Assembly: GCA_910577785.1 (NCBI GenBank)
Contig: CAJTNT010000036.1
Span: 1 to 40,059, forward strand
DNA: 40,059 bases
Reading direction: 5' to 3'
Origin: an uncultured Lachnospiraceae bacterium
GTDB lineage: Bacteria > Bacillota > Clostridia > Lachnospirales > Lachnospiraceae
The notes under the pieces were generated by a model. The model saw nothing but the letters and a program-made list of their open reading frames with translations, was not told the DNA's origin and did not search any database. Within the stretch, counting starts at the first letter, position 1. Each line of letters opens with the position of its first letter. The translations under genes were made by a program, and so were the position numbers. Shown piece by piece: positions 6,891-15,005 of this stretch.

Positions 6891-7808
6891 TTAGCGCTCC
6901 CGCCACTGTACCCCTTTCTCATTGGCCCACACGACCTGGTTCCTGCCCAGGCGTTTGGCGTCATACAGCATACTGTCCGCCATCTTCAGGTAGTCCTCAT
7001 AGCGGTCCCCCATCTTCGGATGCGCCGTAATCCCGCCCAAGCTGATGGTAACCCATGAGGAGACAGAGCCACTGTGTTCAATATGCAGGTCCTCCACCGC
7101 CTGGCGGATCCGCTTAAAATGCTCATATACTTTTTCCGGCTCGCCGCCCAGGACGATGGCCACAAATTCCTCGCCGCCATAACGTGCAAACAAATCCGTA
7201 GTCCGCTGCAGATAGGAATTGACCGTCTGAGCTACGGATACCAGGACTTTATCCCCTGACGGATGCCCATAAGTATCATTATATACCTTAAACTTATCAA
7301 TATCAAACATACAGACAGAAAAAGAACTCTTTAACCGAATTGCCTCCTGCCATTTTATGATACTGTACCGATTATAGTACCTTCGGTTGGCAACCTTGGT
7401 CAGCTCATCCTTCATCACCTGCTGCTCCATCTGTATCCAGTATCTGTGCTGCTTCACATGAGTATTTACCCTAGCCTTGACAATCACAGGGTTAAAAGGC
7501 TTGACAATATAGTCCACCGCGCCCAAAAGGAGCCCATATTCTTCACTATGTATATCAGAAAGACTGGTAATCATAATCATTGGGATATGCTCTGTAGCCA
7601 GCTCTTCCTGCAGTTTTTCCAACAGCACAAACCCATCCATATCCGGCATAATCACATCCAGAAGAAACAGGGAATACTCCCCTGACTTGGCATACATAAG
7701 CCCCTCGCTCCCCGTATGGGCAATGGTGACCTCATACGTATCTTCCAAAATATGCTTTAAATGCTCGGCCTGTACAGCGCTGTCGTCAATTATCAATATT
7801 TTATCCAT
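6891..7808 (-). CDS. Response regulator with GGDEF domain (diguanylate cyclase, PleD/WspR-like)
   Basis: 305 residues. The receiver domain (1-120) shows DD near 8-9 (IIDDSA), the phospho-acceptor Asp in LLDVIMPDMDG (about 52), T/S in MITSLSD, and Lys in YIVKPFNP. A GGDEF domain (about 140-300) follows with the active-site GGEEF and an RTTD inhibitory I-site five residues before it, so c-di-GMP product inhibition is expected. It makes c-di-GMP from two GTP when phosphorylated. I start at 7808 (AAGGAGC upstream). No partner kinase lies beside it, so it is an orphan regulator. An extended -10 promoter lies at 7940-7967. Confidence 0.92.
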   Translation of the reverse strand: MDKILIIDDSAVQAEHLKHILEDTYEVTIAHTGSEGLMYAKSGEYSLFLLDVIMPDMDGFVLLEKLQEELATEHIPMIMITSLSDIHSEEYGLLLGAVDYIVKPFNPVIVKARVNTHVKQHRYWIQMEQQVMKDELTKVANRRYYNRYSIIKWQEAIRLKSSFSVCMFDIDKFKVYNDTYGHPSGDKVLVSVAQTVNSYLQRTTDLFARYGGEEFVAIVLGGEPEKVYEHFKRIRQAVEDLHIEHSGSVSSWVTISLGGITAHPKMGDRYEDYLKMADSMLYDAKRLGRNQVVWANEKGVQWRER

Positions 7809-7939
7809 ATATATGCTCCTTATATTAGATTCTTGATCCGCAACTATCCGCCAACCCCGCGCAGGGAACCGCAAAGGCATGGAATAGATGACCTAATCTG
7901 TTAAATATAATCCCTCTCCGCACAGATATACTAAATTAA

Positions 7940-7967
7940 AGTATATCATATCGCTTCATTTTGTCAA
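7940..7967 (-). promoter_or_regulatory. Promoter of the diguanylate cyclase gene
   Basis: On the minus strand TTGACA (7962-7967) and TATACT (7940-7945) have a 16-bp spacer, with a TG one base before the -10. It is close to consensus. The -10 overlaps a small palindrome (agtata / tatact). Confidence 0.7.
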
Positions 7968-8035
7968 CCTTTGAATCATTCCGACAGCACTGCATCCCCC
8001 TCACTCCTAAACCCTGCCATCTTCGGCCGCCTCCC

Positions 8036-8070
8036 GCATGGTAACGTCCGGCCCTTTCCCGTTACCATGC
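8036..8070. other. Perfect 11-bp stem hairpin without T-tract after nfnB
   Basis: gcatggtaacg and cgttaccatgc pair perfectly around a 13-base loop, 35 bp after the nfnB stop. There is no T-run on either side, so an intrinsic terminator is doubtful; an mRNA-stabilising hairpin or operator is possible. The cccctcactcct 12-mer found at the end of the 89-bp repeats also occurs at 7997-8008 nearby. Confidence 0.5.
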
Positions 8071-8104
8071 AGAATGCATCTCTTTGCGCCTGTGGGGAAA
8101 GGCC

Positions 8105-9490
8105 TTATTTGGCAGAAAGATATTCGTCAATCCCCTTGGCTGCGGCCTTGCCGGCGCCCATGGCCAAGATTACGGTTGCCGCGCCTGTCACGGCGTCCCC
8201 GCCTGCAAATACGCCTGGCTTGCTGGTAGCGCCATTTGCCTCTTCGGCCACGATACACTGCCAACGGTTCACGTCCAGCCCCTTAGTCGTAGAAGAAATC
8301 AAGGGGTTCGGGGATGTGCCCAGGGACATAATGACGGTATCCAGCTCCAGGTCAAATTCAGACCCCGGCACTTCTACCGGCCTTCTCCTGCCAGAGTCAT
8401 CCGGCTCGCCCAACTCCATACGGATACAGGTCATGCCTTTTACCCAGCCGTTCTCGTCGACCAAGATTTCCTTAGGGTTGGTCAGCAGGTCGAAGATAAT
8501 GCCCTCCTCCTTGGCATGATGCACTTCTTCCACACGGGCTGGGAGCTCGGACTCGCTCCTGCGGTACACAATATGTACTTCCGCGCCCAGGCGCAGGGCT
8601 GTCCTGGCCGCGTCCATGGCTACGTTCCCGCCGCCTACCACGGCTACCTTCTTGCCCTTCATAACCGGCGTGTCATAGTCTTCCTGAAAGGCCTTCATCA
8701 GGTTATTCCTTGTCAGGAACTCATTGGCGGAGAATACGCCGTTGGCCTGCTCGCCCGGGATCCCCATAAATTTGGGAAGCCCTGCGCCGGAGCCGATAAA
8801 TACAGCTTCAAAGCCTTCTTCTTCCATTAATGCGTCAATCGTCCCCGCCTTGCCAATCACAACATTTGTCTCTATCTTTACGCCCAGGGACTTTACATTC
8901 TCAATTTCCTTCGCCACTACGTCCGTCTTGGGCAGACGGAATTCCGGAATACCGTAAATCAGTACGCCGCCCGGCTCATGGAGGGCTTCAAAAATCGTCA
9001 CATCATAACCCATCTTCGCCAAATCCCCAGCACAGGTCAGGCCTGCCGGGCCGGACCCAATGACGGCTACCTTGTGCAGCTTCTGCTCCGTGGCCGGCTG
9101 CGGCTTAATGTTGTTCTCCCTCGCCCAGTCTGCCGCAAAGCGCTCCAGCTTGCCGATCGATACCGGTTCCCCCTTAATACCGCGGATGCATTTGCCCTCG
9201 CACTGGCTCTCCTGGGGGCACACACGCCCGCATACGGCCGGGAGGGCGCTGGATTTGCTGAGTGTCTGGTAGGCCTCTTCAAAGTTCCCTTCCTTAATCT
9301 GGGATACAAATCCTGGGATGTCAATCGCTACTGGGCATCCCTTGACACACTGCGCATTCTTGCAGTTCAGGCAGCGTCCTGCCTCTTCCATGGCTTCTTC
9401 CTGGTTATAGCCCAGGCACACCTCCTCAAAATTCTGGGCGCGCACCTGCGGCTCCTGTTCCCTAACTGGCACTTTCTTCATCATATCCAT
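8105..9490 (-). CDS. nfnB: NfnB / GltD-like subunit of electron-bifurcating transhydrogenase
   Basis: 461 residues. The N-terminal Fe-S region has CLNCKNAQCVKGCP (about 41-54) and CGRVCPQESQCEGKC (about 90-104), ligands for two [4Fe-4S] clusters. The FAD site GSGPAGLTCAGDLAKMGY lies near 148, and the NADPH site GGGNVAMDAARTALRLGA near 288 is followed by YRRSESELPAR. It is the large subunit of NADH-dependent reduced ferredoxin:NADP+ oxidoreductase, which couples reduced ferredoxin and NADH oxidation to NADP+ reduction. The alternative, a glutamate synthase small subunit, is disfavoured: there is no gltB nearby, and the nfnA partner precedes it with a one-base stop/start overlap. Confidence 0.93.
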   Translation of the reverse strand: MDMMKKVPVREQEPQVRAQNFEEVCLGYNQEEAMEEAGRCLNCKNAQCVKGCPVAIDIPGFVSQIKEGNFEEAYQTLSKSSALPAVCGRVCPQESQCEGKCIRGIKGEPVSIGKLERFAADWARENNIKPQPATEQKLHKVAVIGSGPAGLTCAGDLAKMGYDVTIFEALHEPGGVLIYGIPEFRLPKTDVVAKEIENVKSLGVKIETNVVIGKAGTIDALMEEEGFEAVFIGSGAGLPKFMGIPGEQANGVFSANEFLTRNNLMKAFQEDYDTPVMKGKKVAVVGGGNVAMDAARTALRLGAEVHIVYRRSESELPARVEEVHHAKEEGIIFDLLTNPKEILVDENGWVKGMTCIRMELGEPDDSGRRRPVEVPGSEFDLELDTVIMSLGTSPNPLISSTTKGLDVNRWQCIVAEEANGATSKPGVFAGGDAVTGAATVILAMGAGKAAAKGIDEYLSAK

Positions 9491-10377
9491 TATTGATCAC
9501 CTCCACACTGTCCGCATCCTCCGTGGTGGGTATCCCCTTCCTGGAGCTTTAAGAGACTTCTTCCCTCTTCTGTCTTGTACATCTGCTGGCGTTTCATCGC
9601 CTGGTCAAAATCTACCAGATGGCCGTCAAATTCCGGGCCGTCCACACAGGCAAACTTTACCTTGTCCCCGACCGTCACGCGGCAGGCGCCACACATCCCC
9701 GTCCCGTCTACCATAATCGGATTCATGGAAACAATCGTAGGAATCTCCAGCTTCTTCGTAAGCAGACAGACGAACTTCATCATAATCATCGGGCCAATGG
9801 CAATGCAAAGGTCATAAGATTTGCCTTCCCCTACCAGCGCCTCAAGCTGGTTCGTCCCCATGCCATGGAAGCCATAGCTGCCGTCATCCGTGGTCACATA
9901 GAGGTTCGCAGCCACTTTTTCCATCTCATCCACAAGGATCAAAAGGTCTTTGGTCTTGGAACCCATAATGACGTCACAGGGCACGCCCTGCTCATGAAGC
10001 CATTTTACCTGTGGGTATACAGGCGCGGTGCCCACGCCGCCGGCAATAAATACGATTTTCTTCTGCTTCAGCTCCTCGATCGGGGTCTCTGTCAGCTCGG
10101 ACGGACGCCCCAATGGCCCTACAAAGTCCTGGAAGGCATCCCCTTCCTCTAAGGCCTCCATCCTCTGGGTAGACGCCCCTACGGTCTGAACCACGATAGT
10201 AACTGTCCCTGCCTCTTTGTCATAATCACAGATTGTCAGCGGGATCCTCTCCCCTACCTCATCCATCTTCACGATTACGAACTGCCCAGGCAGGCAGGTC
10301 TTAGCCACACGTGGAGCTTTGACATCCATAAGGAAAATCTTGTCCGCCAGTATTTTCTTCTTTACGATTGGGTACAT
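9490..10377 (-). CDS. nfnA: NfnA / sulfide dehydrogenase-type FAD and [2Fe-2S] subunit
   Basis: 295 residues, ferredoxin-NADP reductase fold. The FAD-binding region includes RIPLTICDYD (about 50-59), and the NAD(H) domain includes FIAGGVGTAPVYPQ near 113. The C-terminal [2Fe-2S] motif is MCGACR followed by FACVDGPEFDGH (about 222-245). It ends with a Cys/Gly tail (GGCGQCGG). It is the small subunit of the NfnAB complex, taking electrons from NADH. GGAGG lies seven bases before the ATG. It shares TAATG with nfnB, so the two are co-translated. A promoter lies at 10489-10517. Confidence 0.92.
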   Translation of the reverse strand: MYPIVKKKILADKIFLMDVKAPRVAKTCLPGQFVIVKMDEVGERIPLTICDYDKEAGTVTIVVQTVGASTQRMEALEEGDAFQDFVGPLGRPSELTETPIEELKQKKIVFIAGGVGTAPVYPQVKWLHEQGVPCDVIMGSKTKDLLILVDEMEKVAANLYVTTDDGSYGFHGMGTNQLEALVGEGKSYDLCIAIGPMIMMKFVCLLTKKLEIPTIVSMNPIMVDGTGMCGACRVTVGDKVKFACVDGPEFDGHLVDFDQAMKRQQMYKTEEGRSLLKLQEGDTHHGGCGQCGGDQ

Positions 10378-10488
10378 ACTTTAACCTCCAACTAAGATTA
10401 TCTAATTAATTTATTTAAGTAAATTCGCCAATTACCTATAACTCCTCCTCATTTTAATCTGCAGTTACTGTAAAATATCCACTCTTCT

Positions 10489-10517
10489 ATGATAACTGAT
10501 AGCGCAAAAAAAAACAA
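10489..10517 (-). promoter_or_regulatory. Candidate promoter of nfnAB
   Basis: On the minus strand TTGTTT (10512-10517) and TATCAT (10489-10494) have a 17-bp spacer. The leader of about 110 bases contains a second strong Shine-Dalgarno-like stretch (GAGGAGGAG near 10441-10450) with only a tiny open frame behind it. Confidence 0.45.
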
Positions 10518-10659
10518 GAAAATTCTCTATTTTCTACATTATTCTATTTTTTCCAGATTCGCCAGCCCTGCCATGGGCGGGCGGATATGCGCCCATCCTG
10601 CATACGATTCACAGAGCCGAAATACGCAGGAAGCGCAGTACAAAGGATAGGGTTTAGGA

Positions 10660-11028
10660 ATGAGGACGATACGCACTTTCCCATAATTCCAATAGCTTAG
10701 GGACGGCTTTTGCGCTACACGACAAACAATCAGAACAGAACTTTGGGCACTACAATGTGGTAACGGAGGCAGAAGCCTTCCATGTCCTGGACACCCAGGG
10801 CACGAGGCAGGAAAAGGAAGGCGTCAAGAGATGGTACGATGGCTTTACCTTTGGCAACTGCCCGGATATCTACAACTCCTCTTCTACCACGGCTTCGTCC
10901 TGGGGCTTATGGTAGTCCTCTGGGAGAGGTATCTGCTCACCTCCCTGGAGGCAAAAGGCGTCCCCGCACAGCAGATCCGGCATTATGGATTTGCTTTTCA
11001 CGGGAAGGAAGTGCTGATTGGAGAATAA
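10660..11028 (+). pseudogene. Remnant of AAA-ATPase / PD-(D/E)XK nuclease-like protein (DUF1703 type)
   Basis: Two recognisable pieces in different frames are separated by an internal deletion. The first reads HYNVVTEAEAFHVLD ... GVKRWYDGFTFGNCPDIYN, matching the end of the AAA-ATPase-like region of this family (VKxWYDGYxFG). The second reads FYHGFVLGLM, then a truncated ERYLLTS stretch, and ends IRHYGFAFHGKEVLIGE, the C-terminal nuclease-like end (KYGFAFxGKxVxI). At least 150 residues between and the whole N-terminal ATPase are missing. These genes are often multi-copy and decay readily. The stretch 10520-10660 upstream holds nothing I can support. Confidence 0.75.
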
Positions 11029-11040
11029 AGAAAACGAAAA

Positions 11041-11099
11041 AAATACAAAAGAATCCCATCAGGAGCCATGAATGCATAGGCCTTGGCTCCCGATGGGAT
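11041..11099 (-). terminator. Terminator of the hydroaromatic/TRAP operon
   Basis: On the minus strand ATCCCATCGGGAGCCA pairs with TGGCTCCTGATGGGAT (11053-11068 / 11084-11099, one mismatch, 15-base loop) and is followed by TTCTTTTGTATTTTTTT. It is strong and lies 15 bp after the dctP stop. Confidence 0.88.
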
Positions 11100-11113
11100 A
11101 GCACGATCGGACA

Positions 11114-12124
11114 TTATTCCTTATAAGCTTTAATAATTTCCGGCTTTACAGCTTTCTCAATTTCCCCATAAACCGGCCGGGACGCCTCCCGCATCTCTTC
11201 CCACAATTCCTCCCCCACGGTGACGATCTGCGTCCCGCTGGATGTAATTTCCTCCATTTTCTCTGAAATACGTTCATCGGATGCCTTCCTGGCCTCCTCG
11301 CTGGCATATTTTGCCGCATTCATCAGGATTTCCTGCTTTGGGGCCGGCAGCCCCTGGAAAAAGCTGTCGCTGACAACCAGGGAAATCAGATGGGGCAGAT
11401 GGTTTGTCTCTACCACATAATCCTGCTGTTCGTACAGGCGGTTAGAGACAATGACCTCATATGGATTTTCCTGGGCGTCAATCGTCCCCTGCTGCAGGCC
11501 GATATACACCTCGCTGAAGGTCATAGGCGTAGGCGCCGCCGATAGGGCTTTCCAGAAATCAATATGGTATGAATTTTCCATCGTACGGACTTTCTGCCCC
11601 TTAAAATCCCCGAAGCTCTGCACCTGACGGTTCGTGGACATCACCCGGAACCCTTGGTCTGCATAGCCCAGGAGCTGAAACCCGCCTTCCTGGTAGACAG
11701 ACTCCATCAAGCTGTAAAAATTCTCTTCATCTACCTTTTGGCGCACCTCCTCCATCGTACGGAACATACAGGGCATGTCAAAGACCGCAAGGTCTGGCAT
11801 AAATGCCACCTGTGGGGCTGTGTTCTGTATGACAAAGGGGATATCCCCGTCCTGGCAGGATTCCAGCAGCTCACGGTCGCCGCCTAAGGTACTGTTGGGA
11901 TACACCTGGATTTTCATCTTACCATCGCTCAGGCGTCCCACCTCTGCGGCAAATGCCTCAGCATAAATCTGCGTCACCGTATCCTCTGGGCTGGCCGTGC
12001 CAAGAGGCCAGGCGTAGCGCTGCCCTTCCTCCCCAGAAGCCGCCTTCCCGCAGGCAGACGCCGCTATGCACAGGAACGCTGCCAAACAGCAAAAGGCCAG
12101 ATGGCGCAAAACGCCTTTCCGCAA
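11114..12124 (-). CDS. dctP: TRAP transporter solute-binding lipoprotein (DctP family)
   Basis: An extracytoplasmic substrate-binding protein tethered as a lipoprotein: basic start RKGVLRH, hydrophobic core, lipobox ending ASAC near residue 25. DctP features follow: YPNSTLGGDRELLESCQDG, SFGDFKGQKVRTMENS, and FSEVYIGLQQGTIDAQENP, which includes the region that carries the carboxylate-binding Arg in the family. I chose TTG at 12124 because GGGAGG lies seven bases upstream and it gives a normal signal peptide. The frame opens at a GTG at 12214, but its Shine-Dalgarno sequence directly abuts that codon. It is last in the operon, after dctQ and dctM. From context, the likely ligand is a hydroaromatic acid such as quinate or shikimate (inference). 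Confidence 0.88.
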   Translation of the reverse strand: MRKGVLRHLAFCCLAAFLCIAASACGKAASGEEGQRYAWPLGTASPEDTVTQIYAEAFAAEVGRLSDGKMKIQVYPNSTLGGDRELLESCQDGDIPFVIQNTAPQVAFMPDLAVFDMPCMFRTMEEVRQKVDEENFYSLMESVYQEGGFQLLGYADQGFRVMSTNRQVQSFGDFKGQKVRTMENSYHIDFWKALSAAPTPMTFSEVYIGLQQGTIDAQENPYEVIVSNRLYEQQDYVVETNHLPHLISLVVSDSFFQGLPAPKQEILMNAAKYASEEARKASDERISEKMEEITSSGTQIVTVGEELWEEMREASRPVYGEIEKAVKPEIIKAYKE

Positions 12125-12243
12125 AACCTTCCCTCCCCCAACGCCCTGGATGTTCCCTTTGGTTTTTCCGTCCAAACTCGCCAAACTATCATTCCTATCT
12201 TTTATGTAAATCACCTCCTGGATATCATTCTTTTCCCCTTACA

Positions 12244-13533
12244 TCAGAGAAACGCCATGCTAATCCCCGGGACAAAGGTAAGGAGCAGGAGCGCCAGCAG
12301 AAAATAGGCAATCATCGGCATGGCTTTGGATGCAACCTTCATCACGGGGATGTCGGTCAGGGAGCTTGCCACAAACAAGTTGACCCCAATCGGCGGCGTC
12401 ACAAAGCCGATGGCCAAGTTTACCACCATCATAATCCCAAAATGGACAGGGTGTACCCCCACGGCCTCCACAATCGGGAGCAGGATTGGCGTCAGGATCA
12501 GAATAGCTGGCGTTGTGTCCATCACCATCCCCACCAGCAGCAAAAAGAGATTAATGACCAAAAGCAAGGCAATCTTATTGGTAACATGTGCCAGGATCCA
12601 TCCGCTGACAGCCTGCGGCACCTGCATTAAGGTCAATACCCTGGAAAATGCCACCGAGGTAGCGAGGATAAACATAATCGGCGCATAGGTGCGCACGGAT
12701 TCCAGCATAATGCCCCAGATATCTTTAAATTTGATAGATTTATAAATGAACAGGCTGACCAGCAGGGCATAAAATACAGAAATGACCGCCGCCTCCGTCG
12801 GGGAGGCAATGCCAGAATAGATGCATCCCAGAATAATCACCGGGCTAAGCAGCGCAAAAAAGCTGTCCTTCCATACAGACAGCAGCCCTTTTTCATGGAG
12901 TTCCCCCACAACCGCATTGATTTTTTCCTTGTCCTCGCCATTTTTCTTACAGTAATAAATCGCATACAGCATCAACAGGACTCCAATCAGCAGGCCTGGG
13001 ACAATCCCGGACAAGAACAAATCGCTGACAGACGCGCCGGAGGCCATGCCATACATAATAAACGGGATGCTGGGCGGGATAATGACCCCAAGCCCTCCAG
13101 CCACAGCCACGACTGCCGTAGAAAAAGCCTTGTCATACCCCAGCCTCACCAAAATGGGGATCGTCATGCTGCCTACGGCAGCCACCGTAGCCGGCGCAGA
13201 CCCCGAAATCGCGCCATAAAACAGGCAGGTGACAATCACGGCGCAGGGGATGCCAGCCGTCAGCCTGCCCAGGAAAAATGCAAAGATGTCAAATAATTTC
13301 TTGGAAATGCCGCCCCTGGCCATCACAATGCCGGACAGCACAAACATGGGCACTGCCAGGAGGGGGAAGCTGTCAATGCCGCCCAGCATGGAGCGGATCA
13401 CAAACTGCCCCGAAGCTGTAAAGGACGCGTCAAAAGCGCCCGGAAGCACAGATACAATCCCCAATGAAATCGACACTGGGATTGCAATGACCAGGCAGAT
13501 TATAAATAGAATAAATACCACAATTGCCGACAC
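12244..13533 (-). CDS. dctM: TRAP transporter large permease (DctM family)
   Basis: 429 residues with about 12 hydrophobic spans. Signature stretches include PMFVLSGIVMARGGIS, GAISGSAPATVAAVGSMTIP (about 109-128), PPSIPFIMYG (about 152-161), and a C-terminal FGIMMVVNLAIGFVTPPIGVNLF, all typical of DctM. It carries the translocation path, driven by the sodium gradient. The start is GTG at 13533 with GGAG about nine bases upstream. It lies 49 bp after dctQ and 119 bp before dctP. Confidence 0.93.
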   Translation of the reverse strand: MSAIVVFILFIICLVIAIPVSISLGIVSVLPGAFDASFTASGQFVIRSMLGGIDSFPLLAVPMFVLSGIVMARGGISKKLFDIFAFFLGRLTAGIPCAVIVTCLFYGAISGSAPATVAAVGSMTIPILVRLGYDKAFSTAVVAVAGGLGVIIPPSIPFIMYGMASGASVSDLFLSGIVPGLLIGVLLMLYAIYYCKKNGEDKEKINAVVGELHEKGLLSVWKDSFFALLSPVIILGCIYSGIASPTEAAVISVFYALLVSLFIYKSIKFKDIWGIMLESVRTYAPIMFILATSVAFSRVLTLMQVPQAVSGWILAHVTNKIALLLVINLFLLLVGMVMDTTPAILILTPILLPIVEAVGVHPVHFGIMMVVNLAIGFVTPPIGVNLFVASSLTDIPVMKVASKAMPMIAYFLLALLLLTFVPGISMAFL

Positions 13534-13582
13534 TTTTTATCTCTCCTTTCCTTGCCCGCTTCCTTCCATCTCATACTGCCCT

Positions 13583-14080
13583 TCAGCCTTCCCCATATCC
13601 CCCCTTACGGGCCGTCTGGAACTCAATATACCACCTCTGCATTATCCTGACTGATACCAACAGGAAGCTCACAAGAGGCGCGGCCTGCACATAATACATC
13701 GGGATATGGCACGCTGGGCTGACCTGCCCGCTCTCCACGGCGGACATCAAATACTTGACGGCAAAAGGCATCAGATAGAAAAAGAAAATCAGCTCTAAGG
13801 TATGGTTCACCAGCTTGAACACCGCTTTCCCACGCCTCGGAAACATGGCGACAAACTGCTCAATTTTAATGGAAATACACCGCTTCGTGCAGAAGCTGAC
13901 GCTCAAAAAGCCAGCCCATACAAAGATATACCGTGTAAGCTCCTCCGACCAGGAGAGGGAGGCGCCCAATACATAACGGGAAAACACCTGGATCCCCATA
14001 ATTAGCGTCATTAAAATCAGGCTGGCAACCATGAGGAATTCCTCCAGGCTGTCATTCAGCCACACAAAAACTTTTTTCAT
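13583..14080 (-). CDS. dctQ: TRAP transporter small permease (DctQ family)
   Basis: About 165 residues with four membrane spans. Typical DctQ features are SWSEELTRYIFVWAGFLSVSFCTKR (about 45-70) and the amphipathic EELTRY helix. It pairs with DctM in the membrane. I chose the ATG at 14080 because GGAGGGATTTCC precedes it; the frame is open to 14167 but without a ribosome-binding site. A 131-bp gap separates it from aroD, large enough for a secondary promoter, though no clear hexamers are seen. Confidence 0.9.
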   Translation of the reverse strand: MKKVFVWLNDSLEEFLMVASLILMTLIMGIQVFSRYVLGASLSWSEELTRYIFVWAGFLSVSFCTKRCISIKIEQFVAMFPRRGKAVFKLVNHTLELIFFFYLMPFAVKYLMSAVESGQVSPACHIPMYYVQAAPLVSFLLVSVRIMQRWYIEFQTARKGGYGEG

Positions 14081-14211
14081 GGAAATCCCTCCTTTTGCAG
14101 AATAGTTCTTACCATCCACGAGTAGGGGAATGGCCATACCAAACGCTGCGGGAGGGGAAGGCCGCAACTAAAACGCGCTCCCCCTTCCTCCCTACGGAAT
14201 GGAAGTAAGCG

Positions 14212-14973
14212 TTACAGGCTCTTATGCAGCAGCCCCAGCGCCTGCGCCAGATCCTCCACGCCCATCTGGCCTGGCGCAGAGGCCTTCTTCGCCGCCCCAA
14301 AGGTCAGCGCAGAACCGAACACTTCCCCGCAGAGGCGGCTGATTACCCCCGTCCCTGCCATGGACATGGTAATGATCGGGCGGTCTGCATACTCCCGGCT
14401 CATTTCCTCCGTCGCTGCCAGCAGTGTCAGCACATCCGCCTTGCTCTGCGGCATTACGGCAATTTTGGGGATGTCGGCTCCCAATTCCTGCATTTTGCGC
14501 AGCCTGCCCACAATGTCGTCCTTTTCTGGGGTCTTGTCAAAATCATGGTTGGAAGCTACAACCTTCACCCCATGGGCATGTGCCGCCGCAATGATATCCT
14601 TTACTACCTCGTCCCCAGTAAATGCCTCCACGTCCACCAAGTCCACATTTCCGGTTGCGGCCACAGCCTTATTCAGTTCCGTATAGGCAGCCGGCTCAAT
14701 GGCCTTTTCCCCGCCTTCCTTGGATGTACGGAAGGTAAAGAGGATGGGCGTTTCTTTTAATACATCCCTTAATTCTGCCAGCGCTTCCTTTACTTTCTCC
14801 ATCTCAAACACATGCTCAAACCAATCCACGCGCCATTCCACCACATCCACGGGGATGGATTCAAATGTTTTCGCTTCATTGATAATATCCTCTTTGGTGA
14901 CACCTACAATCGGCACGCAGATTTTTGGAATCCCTTCCCCAATTTTAATATTCCGAACTACTACTGGATCCAT
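14212..14973 (-). CDS. aroD: Type I 3-dehydroquinate dehydratase
   Basis: 253 residues. Interconverts 3-dehydroquinate and 3-dehydroshikimate through a Schiff base. Type I hallmarks: VVEWRVDWFE (substrate-binding Glu/Arg), SNHDFDKTP with the catalytic His near 143, KIAVMP with the Schiff-base Lys near 170, then MSMAGTGVISR and SAPGQM substrate loops. Two ATGs exist; I chose 14973 because AGGAGG is eight bases upstream of it and only two from the ATG at 14979. It sits in a transport operon with a YdiN-like permease, and YdiB lies just across the divergent regulator. This matches the E. coli ydiN-ydiB-aroD neighbourhood and favours a quinate/shikimate-handling role over pure biosynthesis. Confidence 0.93.
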   Translation of the reverse strand: MDPVVVRNIKIGEGIPKICVPIVGVTKEDIINEAKTFESIPVDVVEWRVDWFEHVFEMEKVKEALAELRDVLKETPILFTFRTSKEGGEKAIEPAAYTELNKAVAATGNVDLVDVEAFTGDEVVKDIIAAAHAHGVKVVASNHDFDKTPEKDDIVGRLRKMQELGADIPKIAVMPQSKADVLTLLAATEEMSREYADRPIITMSMAGTGVISRLCGEVFGSALTFGAAKKASAPGQMGVEDLAQALGLLHKSL

Positions 14974-15005
14974 AAACATTACCTCCTGTCATTATCCTAC
15001 ATTTT

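Noticed and set aside
8105..9490. Calling this gene glutamate synthase small subunit (gltD)
   Set aside because: The paired ferredoxin-NADP reductase-like subunit with one-base overlap and the lack of a gltB favour NfnB.
9067..9496. Long frames opposite nfnB and many other genes
   Set aside because: Antisense shadows of well-supported genes in GC-rich codons; no start signals.
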